From the NCBI GenBank assembly GCA_003136915.1, contig PLEB01000181.1, positions 1-8,147 of the forward strand: a stretch of DNA of 8,147 nucleotides, in the 5' to 3' direction. Both the position numbers and the translations under genes were made by a program. How positions within the stretch are numbered: the stretch's first letter is position 1; every line of letters starts with the position of its first letter. This stretch comes from Chitinophagaceae bacterium (GTDB lineage: Bacteria; Bacteroidota; Bacteroidia; Chitinophagales; Chitinophagaceae). Positions 1 to 6,111 of the stretch are shown one piece after another. The notes under the pieces were generated by a model. It had not been told where the DNA came from. It made no database searches and worked only from the letters and a program-made list of their open reading frames with translations.

Positions 1-439
1 CCTTGATCTGGTGGACAGGAAATAAGAGTTCTGAAAACTTAAGCCAGAGTTCCTGCCCTTCCAGCACGCCGGTATTAAGCCGGAAAAAATGATTGACCCA
101 GGGAAGTTCAAGATCGTATTTACCATATTCATCCTTTTCCTCCATGATGATTGTCCTCAGCGATAGCTGGTTGGAAAGCATCTGGTCCCAATCTATTTTG
201 CGGGCTATTTTTTCAATTGAATCTGCGGAATATCCAGCCGCGTACAGTGCGCCAATGATGCTTCCCATACTGGTTCCGGTAATATAGTCGACGGGCAAGC
301 CTGCAGAATCAATGGCTTTTAAAATACCGATGTGGGCAAGACCTTTGGCGCCGCCACCACTGAGGGCTAGTCCGATTTTAGGTCTTGTGCTTAAATTTGA
401 AGTCGTCTGTCCATACGCACCAAAGCCGGACAGGCACAA
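1..439 (-). CDS. Patatin-like phospholipase, exported, N-terminal part (3' end outside the window)
   Basis: Reading the minus strand gives an N-terminal stretch followed by [20 protein letters not shown] and then [20 protein letters not shown]. The GGGAKG loop is the patatin oxyanion-hole motif and GTSMG is the GxSxG nucleophile elbow. The catalytic Asp (DG[A/G]) would lie beyond base 1 and cannot be checked. Patatins are Ser/Asp acyl hydrolases acting on membrane lipids. A Phe-rich hydrophobic stretch ending in GFGAYGQ just before the domain looks like a signal peptide, so the enzyme is probably exported. Many exported Bacteroidota patatins continue into a BamA-like outer-membrane barrel, but that part is not visible here. 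The start is uncertain: the frame is open back to a TAA at 524-526 but has no ATG or GTG, and TTG at 437-439 is the only standard alternative start. That start would trim the signal peptide. The gene follows the ABC-F gene on the same strand and may be cotranscribed. Family call sure; start unsure. Confidence 0.85.
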   Translation of the reverse strand, partial: MCLSGFGAYGQTTSNLSTRPKIGLALSGGGAKGLAHIGILKAIDSAGLPVDYITGTSMGSIIGALYAAGYSADSIEKIARKIDWDQMLSNQLSLRTIIMEEKDEYGKYDLELPWVNHFFRLNTGVLEGQELWLKFSELLFPVHQIK

Positions 440-458
440 AAAAAAGCCTGAAAAAAAA
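438..458. repeat. Two A8/T8 homopolymer tracts 5 bp apart in the patatin signal-peptide region
   Basis: Plus-strand runs of eight A lie at 438-445 and 451-458, separated by GCCTG. On the coding minus strand they are T8 tracts encoding Phe codons of the presumed signal peptide. Runs this long are prone to polymerase slippage and to sequencing indels. They matter here because the gene has no clear ATG start. Confidence 0.8.
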
Positions 459-556
459 CAGTTTCTGCCAACGGTACGAAAAAACGATAGGCGATTAATG
501 ATTGAAAAGCATTTAGGATAAAATTACTGAAACCCTTGGAGGATTCAATAACTGCT

Positions 557-2515
557 TTAGCTCTGGGTTTCTTCGAGCGCTATAAGGTTTTCCAGGGCGG
601 TGTCATATGCAATTCTAGCCTCAGATAAAGCCAGGTCCGATTTTTTATACGCGCTTTCAGCTTCAACGAATTTCTTTTTGTCTGCATACACTTCCGGCTC
701 GGTGAGCCTGAGTTCCAGTTTTGAGCACTCCTCTTTCAATAGCCGGATCTTTTCGTCCAGCTGGTCCACAATGCGCTGTTGTTTTTGAAGTAGCTTTTTC
801 ACATCCTTATTTATGGGGTGCTGAACCACCTGTGGTTTGGACGTTTCCGCCTCTGGCTTTTCATTTTTCTGTTTACCAGCTGTGGGTTTCATCTGTGCAT
901 TCATTCTTTTGTTCCATTCCACCCATTCTTCATATGGTCCTTTGAATTCCTTAATCTTTCCGTTGTCAATTTCCCAGATCTTATTTGCTGTTTTGGAAAT
1001 AAAATAACGGTCATGACTGACCAGGATATAACTTCCTTCATATTTATTCAATGCTTCAGCGAGCAATTCGCAGGAGTGGATGTCGAGGTGGTTGGTGGGC
1101 TCATCCAGCAATAAAAAATTCGCTTTACCGGCAATAGTTTTAGCAAGTGCAACACGCGCTTTCTCTCCGCCGCTCAACACCCGGATCTTTTTTTCCACGT
1201 CGTCACCGGAAAATAAGAAACAGCCCAGAAGCGTTCGCAGCTCGAGTTCATTTTTCTGGCTACCGCACATTTTCATCTCTTCGAGCACAGTATTATTAAT
1301 GTTGAGCGATTCGAGCTGGTGTTGGGCATAAAAACTTTCTTCCACATTGTGCCCCCAGTTGCGCGTTCCGGAAAAAGACTCTGTGCCCGCAATGATGCGC
1401 AGAACAGTGGATTTCCCTTTCCCATTAGCTCCGATCAGCGCAATCTTGTCGCCCCGGTCAATTTCAGCTCCCGCATTGGTCAGAATTTCTATGTCACCGA
1501 AATGTTTGCTGATATCCTTTAGTTCTATCAGCACTTTACCGGGTATTTTATCAATCCGGAACTGAATCCCTATATCGGGTCTTTCCAATTCCACATTTTC
1601 AATCCGATCGAGCTTTTCGAGGCGTTTCATGGCCGATTGTGCAGCGGCGGCCTTGGTGGCTTTGGCACGGAAACGTTCTATAAACTTCTCCTGTTGCCGG
1701 ATATAATCCTGTTGGTTCTCGAAAGCTCTTTGCTGGAGTGAGATCCGCATTTCCTTTTCTTTTTCATAAAAGGAATAATTCCCATTATAGAAATGCAGGT
1801 TCTGTTGATACAGCTCAACGATTTCCGTTACCATGCGGTCAAGAAAAAATTTATCATGGCTGACAATCACTACAGATCCAGCATAATGCTGAAGATATTT
1901 TTCCAGCCACTCAATAGAGGGAAGATCCAGGTGATTCGTTGGCTCATCCAACAGCAGGAGATCAGGCTTTTGAAGGATCATTTTAGCCAGCAACACGCGC
2001 ATCCGCCATCCACCGCTAAATTCCCGGAAGGGCCGCTGCAGATCCATAGTTGAAAATCCAAGGCCCTGCAATACTTCTTCCGTTTTATGGTGAATAGCAT
2101 ATCCGTCGAGCAAATCCATCTCATGCAACTTATCGCTATACTTGATCAGCAGTTCCTCTGCGGCTTCACCATTTTGATGATTTTCAGCTTCCAGCGCATG
2201 CGCCAGATCTTCGAGCTCCTTTTCGAGGGCCAGCACTTTTTCAAATGCACCCATCGCCACTTTGAGTATGGAATCACCCGTGTCGAAGCTCAGCAGGTCC
2301 TGATGCAGATAACCAATGCTGATATTACGGCTTCGCTCTACCGTACCTGACGTAGGGGAATATTCACCTGCGAGTAATTTCAGCAGGGTGGATTTACCCG
2401 TTCCGTTATAGCCGATGAGGCCGATATGCTCGTTGGGTTGTATATGCCATGTGGATTCTTCCAGGATGGTCCGCGCGCCGAATTCAAACCTTACATTCTG
2501 CAATCCTGCTATCAT
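557..2515 (-). CDS. ABC-F family ATPase, YheS-like
   Basis: This soluble tandem-ATPase protein of 652 residues has no membrane segment. ABC-F proteins bind the ribosome near the E site and act on stalled or initiating ribosomes; some give antibiotic resistance. NBD1 carries Walker A GYNGTGKST (35-43), signature FSGGW (166-170), Walker B with LLLLDEPTNHLD (186-197) and H-loop His220. NBD2 carries Walker A GANGKGKST (362-370), signature LSGGE (447-451), Walker B with LLLDEPTNHLD (468-478) and His501. Both catalytic glutamates (E191, E472) are present. The linker between the domains (about 250-315) is charged and contains FIERFRAKATKA, which closely resembles the P-site tRNA-interacting linker of E. 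coli YheS. Residues about 570-650 form a charged C-terminal coiled coil, as in Uup/YheS-type proteins. The length is normal. The ATG at 2513-2515 lies 30 bp downstream of a TAnnTTTG element. Nothing points specifically to a resistance role, so a housekeeping function is more likely. Confidence 0.95.
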   Translation of the reverse strand: MIAGLQNVRFEFGARTILEESTWHIQPNEHIGLIGYNGTGKSTLLKLLAGEYSPTSGTVERSRNISIGYLHQDLLSFDTGDSILKVAMGAFEKVLALEKELEDLAHALEAENHQNGEAAEELLIKYSDKLHEMDLLDGYAIHHKTEEVLQGLGFSTMDLQRPFREFSGGWRMRVLLAKMILQKPDLLLLDEPTNHLDLPSIEWLEKYLQHYAGSVVIVSHDKFFLDRMVTEIVELYQQNLHFYNGNYSFYEKEKEMRISLQQRAFENQQDYIRQQEKFIERFRAKATKAAAAQSAMKRLEKLDRIENVELERPDIGIQFRIDKIPGKVLIELKDISKHFGDIEILTNAGAEIDRGDKIALIGANGKGKSTVLRIIAGTESFSGTRNWGHNVEESFYAQHQLESLNINNTVLEEMKMCGSQKNELELRTLLGCFLFSGDDVEKKIRVLSGGEKARVALAKTIAGKANFLLLDEPTNHLDIHSCELLAEALNKYEGSYILVSHDRYFISKTANKIWEIDNGKIKEFKGPYEEWVEWNKRMNAQMKPTAGKQKNEKPEAETSKPQVVQHPINKDVKKLLQKQQRIVDQLDEKIRLLKEECSKLELRLTEPEVYADKKKFVEAESAYKKSDLALSEARIAYDTALENLIALEETQS

Positions 2516-2545
2516 AAACTTTCTATGGGTATTAAATCAAACCCG

Positions 2546-2553
2546 CAAAAGTA
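2546..2553 (-). promoter_or_regulatory. Bacteroidota -7 promoter element for the ABC-F gene
   Basis: The minus strand reads TACTTTTG, a perfect match to the TAnnTTTG -7 box of the Bacteroidota primary sigma factor. A TTG lies 15 bp upstream on the same strand, closer than the roughly 19 bp usual for a -33 box. Transcription would start near 2540 and give a leader of about 25 nt before the ATG at 2515. Confidence 0.5.
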
Positions 2554-2572
2554 AACCAAATGTTTTTACAAT

Positions 2573-2580
2573 TATCTTTG
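2573..2580 (+). promoter_or_regulatory. Bacteroidota -7 promoter element for the DUF3347-like gene
   Basis: The plus strand reads TATCTTTG, a perfect TAnnTTTG match, ending 14 bp before the ATG at 2595. The expected transcription start is near 2586, giving a very short leader. No clear -33 TTG box is seen. The element faces away from the ABC-F promoter, whose -7 box lies 19 bp to the left. Confidence 0.45.
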
Positions 2581-2594
2581 ATTAAATTCTCCTC

Positions 2595-3215
2595 ATGAAG
2601 AAGGCCCTGTTACTGGTTTTGGTTTTAGCGGCTGCACTCGCGATAACTTACCTTTTGTTGCGTAAGGGCAGTTCCGCCGAAACTGTTGAAAAAAGAGATG
2701 AACCTTTGGCCGTTGCTTCAAACAGTACCGCATTTAACCGTTCCTTTTCGGTTTTGATGAATGATTATTATAAACTGAGCGACGCATTTGTGGATTGGGA
2801 TTCTGCAGCCATCCGGGAAAAAGCAAATAAGCTGGCCAATTCTGCTGATAGTCTCCACCTGAATCTGTTAAAAGCCGATACTTCCATCATTCAGACGGCA
2901 GAAAACCTCGTGCAATCGATCGCGGGGGAAGTTAAGGGACTTAACGGTGAAACGTCGATGGAGGGGAAAAAAAGGGAGCTCAATATGATCACCGATGAGC
3001 TATACAGCCTGATCCGCACAGTGAGATATGACGGAGGGGTCATTTATCACATGCGGTGTCCCATCGCTTTCAGCGATTCTTCGGAAGGATATTGGCTTAG
3101 CCCAAACAATCAGATTGTTAATCCATATCTGGGCAAAAAAGATCCAGTGTACAAAGATAATATGCTGGGCTCGGGTGAGGTGAGTGACTCCATTCACTTT
3201 GCCGTGACACAATAG
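2595..3215 (+). CDS. Exported or membrane-anchored protein with a DUF3347-like domain
   Basis: The protein has 206 residues. Residues 4-22 form a hydrophobic segment after MKK, either an uncleaved anchor or a signal peptide. There is no lipobox cysteine, so the bulk should sit in the periplasm. Residues about 45-145 are helical in character (YYKLSDAFVDWDS, heptad-like Leu and Ala). The C-terminal part has HMRCPIAF (152-159), GYWLSPNNQIVNPYLGKK (165-182) and MLGSGEV (190-196). This order matches DUF3347 as I recall it: a YxxLxxALV helix region, then CPMA, WLS, NPYFG and MLxCGE. DUF3347 is often found beside or fused to CusB-like metal efflux proteins, so metal binding is plausible but unproven. 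Oddly, the expected second cysteine is Ser193 and Cys155 is the only cysteine. No efflux genes lie nearby. It appears to be transcribed alone. The ATG at 2595 is the only start that keeps the whole hydrophobic segment. Confidence 0.75.
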   Translation: MKKALLLVLVLAAALAITYLLLRKGSSAETVEKRDEPLAVASNSTAFNRSFSVLMNDYYKLSDAFVDWDSAAIREKANKLANSADSLHLNLLKADTSIIQTAENLVQSIAGEVKGLNGETSMEGKKRELNMITDELYSLIRTVRYDGGVIYHMRCPIAFSDSSEGYWLSPNNQIVNPYLGKKDPVYKDNMLGSGEVSDSIHFAVTQ

Positions 3216-3282
3216 GACTTCAGCATTTATAATGTTTACAGCCGCCTTAATCCTTAAATCGGTCCGCCAGTCAGGCATTTTT

Positions 3283-3290
3283 TATATTCG
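3283..3290 (+). promoter_or_regulatory. Possible -7 promoter element for the M28 peptidase gene
   Basis: TATATTCG matches TAnnTTTG except for C in place of the second T of the TTTG part. It would give a leader of about 60 nt to the ATG at 3356. It is the best candidate in the 140-bp gap 3216-3355, where I see no convincing terminator hairpin or gene, but the support is weak. Confidence 0.2.
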
Positions 3291-3355
3291 TAAATAATTG
3301 ATGAATGAACCTCATACAATCTTAAATTATATCCTTAATCAGTTAAACATTTGCA

Positions 3356-4879
3356 ATGAGAAAATTTTTGTTTTTACCAATCCTGCTTTTGGCTGGCGGA
3401 CTCTGCGCTCAGAATGAAAAACAGAACGATGCCATGCTGGCCAGTATCCGCAATGAAGGAATGAATCATTCTCAGGTAATGGACATTGCTTTTTATCTGA
3501 TTGACGCCAACGGTCCCCGGCTGATGGAGTCGCCAGGCTATTTCAAAGCGGCCAACTGGGCGAAAACAAAACTGGACTCATGGGGATTGCAGAACACAGC
3601 ATTGGAACCCTGGGGTCAATGGGGCAAAGGATGGGAACTGGAGAAATTTTATATCGCCCTCCAGGCGCCTTTCTATAAGCCGTTAATTGGTTTTCCAAAA
3701 ACTTTTACACCCGGCACCAATGGGCTGGTGCATGCATCTGTAGTTTTGTTGGATGTAAAGGATTCATCCGGTTTGCCGTCTTATAAAGGCCAATTGAAAG
3801 ATAAAATTGTGCTCCTGGTCCGGTATGATTCGCTTCCGCTGGGCTTCAGTCCTGATGCCAAACGGCTTACCGACGAAGATCTCAGCAAACTCAGTGCTTT
3901 TGATCCCAAAGCGCCTGTAAATCCGCCTGGAGGAAATGATAACTTTCGTGCAGCTGCCAGATTACTTACCCTGGCCAAGGACTTTGCAAAAGACGAAGGC
4001 GCAATTTGCATGCTAAGTACGAGTACAAGAAATTCAGATGGAACGGTATTCGTTCAAAACGGTACTGTATATACGCCGGAGACACCGGAAACATTCAACG
4101 ATGTTGCGCTCGCTTACGAAGATTATATGACCATTCAACGTATGCTTCAGCATCATATACCGGTTGATTTGGACCTCGAACTTCGTACAAAAGTATATGC
4201 CCAGGATCAGCGCGGATATAATGTTGTCGGAGAAATAAAAGGAACGGATAAAAAGATGAAGGACCAGCTGATCATGATCGGTGCTCATCTGGATTCCTGG
4301 CAGGGCGCTACAGGCGCTACGGATAACGGTGCGGGCAGTGTTGTAATGCTTGAAGTAATGCGCATCCTGAAAGCCGTAGGCTTCAATCCGCGAAGGACCA
4401 TCCGTATCGCGCTGTGGGGCGGTGAAGAGACAGGATTGCATGGATCGAAAAACTACGTCAAGAATCATTTCACGGATACGGTTACCAGAAAATATAATGC
4501 GGAAGGGGACAAGCTTTCTGTTTACCTTAATCTGGACAACGGTACAGGGAAGATCCGCGGCATATATCTTCAGGGAAATGAAGCAGCCAAACCCGTTTTT
4601 GAAAAATGGTTCGAACCATTTCATGATCTGGGCGCCTCCACACTTACTTTAGAAAACACAGGAGGAACAGATCACTTGTCATTTGATGCGATTGGTCTCC
4701 CTGCTTTCCAGTTCATTCAGGATCCCATGGAATATGGCAGCCGTACCCATCACAGCAATATGGACACTTATGATCACCTGAGTGGAGAAGATCTGAAACA
4801 GGCAGCTACGATCATCGCCAGTTTTGTTTACGATGCTGACAGGATGGATGAAAAAATGCCGAGGAAAAGTAAAAATTAA
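3356..4879 (+). CDS. Exported M28-family zinc metallopeptidase
   Basis: The protein has 507 residues. Residues 1-19 form a signal peptide (MRKFLF, hydrophobic core, ending LCAQ), with likely cleavage next to the Ala-Gln typical of Bacteroidota exported proteins. The lipobox is poor (Leu before Cys17), so a lipoprotein is less likely. Residues about 125-245 occupy the place of a protease-associated (PA) domain inserted before the catalytic core. The core shows the M28 co-catalytic zinc site: H311 in GAHLDSW, D323 in ATDNGAGS, E358 with catalytic E357 in GGEETG, D394 in LNLDNGTG, and H466 in THHSNMDTYD. All five ligands and the catalytic Glu are present, so an active aminopeptidase or carboxypeptidase is expected, probably feeding on peptides in the periplasm or outside the cell. 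The substrate cannot be read from the sequence. The length is usual for this PA-containing type. The ATG at 3356 places the signal peptide exactly at the N-terminus. No Shine-Dalgarno site is seen. Confidence 0.93.
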   Translation: MRKFLFLPILLLAGGLCAQNEKQNDAMLASIRNEGMNHSQVMDIAFYLIDANGPRLMESPGYFKAANWAKTKLDSWGLQNTALEPWGQWGKGWELEKFYIALQAPFYKPLIGFPKTFTPGTNGLVHASVVLLDVKDSSGLPSYKGQLKDKIVLLVRYDSLPLGFSPDAKRLTDEDLSKLSAFDPKAPVNPPGGNDNFRAAARLLTLAKDFAKDEGAICMLSTSTRNSDGTVFVQNGTVYTPETPETFNDVALAYEDYMTIQRMLQHHIPVDLDLELRTKVYAQDQRGYNVVGEIKGTDKKMKDQLIMIGAHLDSWQGATGATDNGAGSVVMLEVMRILKAVGFNPRRTIRIALWGGEETGLHGSKNYVKNHFTDTVTRKYNAEGDKLSVYLNLDNGTGKIRGIYLQGNEAAKPVFEKWFEPFHDLGASTLTLENTGGTDHLSFDAIGLPAFQFIQDPMEYGSRTHHSNMDTYDHLSGEDLKQAATIIASFVYDADRMDEKMPRKSKN

Positions 4880-4901
4880 AAAAGTGAAGTTAGATTATCT
4901 C

Positions 4902-6005
4902 TTATTCTATCTTTTTGTACCTGAAAGTAATTACGGCGTTCTTTTGTTCGTTTGAAACGATGCGGACCTCGTATTTCTTCTCGCCGTCACGCACTACGAG
5001 CAGCGAAGTATTTGGCGGAATATCACCGAGGTTGTCTGCAACCATAACCAGCCTGTGCAACTGACCTGAAGGTTCAACATGAATGGTTGCTTTTACCGCC
5101 ACATCTGAAATGCGGGCTTTGGAAACAATCAGTTTGTTGTCATAATATACGGAAACGGTGTCATTGTCAATTGCGCCATCATCGTAGATATTGAGATTCA
5201 CATCCGTATTATTTACAGTGATTTCCCTTACCAGTTCATTGGATCTACTGGAAATCACGTATGGTAGCAGCACAGGCATTGATTTGTTATCGATATTCAA
5301 GGTACTGTCACTGTGTACCTGCATTTGTTCAGGCACTACCGATATCGATTTTTTTTCGGGTATGGGCAAAGGTTTGGGGCCGGGCGGCACTTTGTATGGT
5401 TTTGAAGATTTGGCGACGGATTTTGTCGCTGGGTTTTTCTTCACAGTTTCCGGCTTTTTCACCGGTGCATGAACAGTTTCAGCAGCGTGCAATTCTTTTT
5501 CTTTTTTATCGAGGAAGGATTCTTTATGGAAATCCGAAGTGGCTACTTTATGCAAAAAAATGCTTCCATTACCGCATCCCGACAAGGAATCGTGCGTGCT
5601 GGTGCTGGTATAGGTACCCTGAAGGAATTCATCTTCACCCAGCCTGGAATATTGAAGGAAGCAGGTCATAACGCAAACATCGCCTCCCGACATTCTTACT
5701 TCCAGAATTTTCAATTCCCGTAACACAACTTTTTTTGTTTTGGGATTGACGGTCCCGGAAGCTTCAGCCTTGCCATAAAATGCTGCGTTCTTGTAAGAGT
5801 AAGTCACCCCTCTAAACATATCACGCGTTTGCGCAATCTGAACTTCAATTTTGTATCGGTCGTCATAAACCGTCAGCCTTTCAAGTCCTTCATTCCCTCT
5901 GAAATGTCCACGCCAGATACCCGTGATATCCTGGGCATGCAGCAGGGATGGTACCTGGCAACCCAGCAGAAGGAAAATGCAAAAATAATAGGGCTTCATT
6001 TTCAT
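4902..6005 (-). CDS. Exported two-domain protein of unknown function, Bacteroidota type
   Basis: I do not recognise a named family. With the ATG at 6003-6005 the protein has 367 residues. A TTG 12 codons upstream would also be in frame, but it puts charged residues before the signal peptide; a second ATG lies at 5997-5999. Residues 1-25 form a signal peptide ending LLHAQ; LLGC at 13-16 is an imperfect lipobox, so a lipoprotein is possible. Residues 26-152 look beta-rich (DITGIWRGHF, then FLQGTYTS and GCGNGSIFL) with cysteines at 111, 115 and 144. Residues about 160-222 are a Lys/Pro-rich low-complexity linker. Residues about 262-365 form a second beta domain with NLNIYDDGAIDNDTVSVYYD, ADNLGDIPPNTSLLVV and NAVITFRYKK. 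I recall similar sequences at the C-termini of other secreted Bacteroidota proteins without assigned function. The gene converges on the M28 gene and diverges from thrS. TAACTTTT at 6049-6056 (minus strand) is a weak promoter candidate. Confidence 0.8.
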   Translation of the reverse strand: MKMKPYYFCIFLLLGCQVPSLLHAQDITGIWRGHFRGNEGLERLTVYDDRYKIEVQIAQTRDMFRGVTYSYKNAAFYGKAEASGTVNPKTKKVVLRELKILEVRMSGGDVCVMTCFLQYSRLGEDEFLQGTYTSTSTHDSLSGCGNGSIFLHKVATSDFHKESFLDKKEKELHAAETVHAPVKKPETVKKNPATKSVAKSSKPYKVPPGPKPLPIPEKKSISVVPEQMQVHSDSTLNIDNKSMPVLLPYVISSRSNELVREITVNNTDVNLNIYDDGAIDNDTVSVYYDNKLIVSKARISDVAVKATIHVEPSGQLHRLVMVADNLGDIPPNTSLLVVRDGEKKYEVRIVSNEQKNAVITFRYKKIE

Positions 6006-6073
6006 ACACTGGCAAATTATTGAATATTTTATTCTGTGCAACCCTTCGAAAAGTTATTCTGGCAAGAGTTTGT

Positions 6074-6081
6074 TAATTTTG
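6074..6081 (+). promoter_or_regulatory. Bacteroidota -7 promoter element for thrS
   Basis: TAATTTTG is a perfect TAnnTTTG match 30 bp before the ATG at 6112. Expected transcription starts near 6088, leaving a leader of about 24 nt. That is too short for a T-box or for an E. coli-type tRNA-mimic operator, so neither is expected here. No clear -33 TTG box is seen. Confidence 0.45.
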
Positions 6082-6111
6082 CAACCCTTAAACAGGGATA
6101 TATCGTTTCAA

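Noticed and set aside
93..521. Two plus-strand open frames across the patatin region
   Set aside because: The minus strand carries clear patatin motifs (GGGAKG, GTSMG) over the same bases.
519..526. TAATTTTA on the minus strand as a separate promoter for the patatin gene
   Set aside because: The final G of TAnnTTTG is missing, and in such A/T-rich sequence a near match is expected by chance.
557..2515. The ABC-F gene as an antibiotic-resistance determinant
   Set aside because: Its linker and C-terminal coiled coil fit the YheS housekeeping type, and there is no mobile element or leader-peptide attenuator nearby.
3000..3278. A minus-strand open frame reaching into the 3216-3355 gap
   Set aside because: Most of it is antisense to the DUF3347-like gene, and there is no promoter or recognisable protein.
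3265..3287. GCCAGTCAGGC followed by a T-rich run as a possible terminator after the DUF3347-like gene
   Set aside because: The stem is only three base pairs, too weak to call.
4034..4624. A 196-codon open frame antisense to the M28 peptidase gene
   Set aside because: It lies wholly opposite a gene with intact catalytic motifs, has no recognisable domain and reads as a shadow frame.
6013..6019. TAATTTG on the minus strand as a promoter for the two-domain gene
   Set aside because: It lacks one base of the TAnnTTTG spacing and sits 7 bp from the ATG, so transcription would begin at or inside the start codon.
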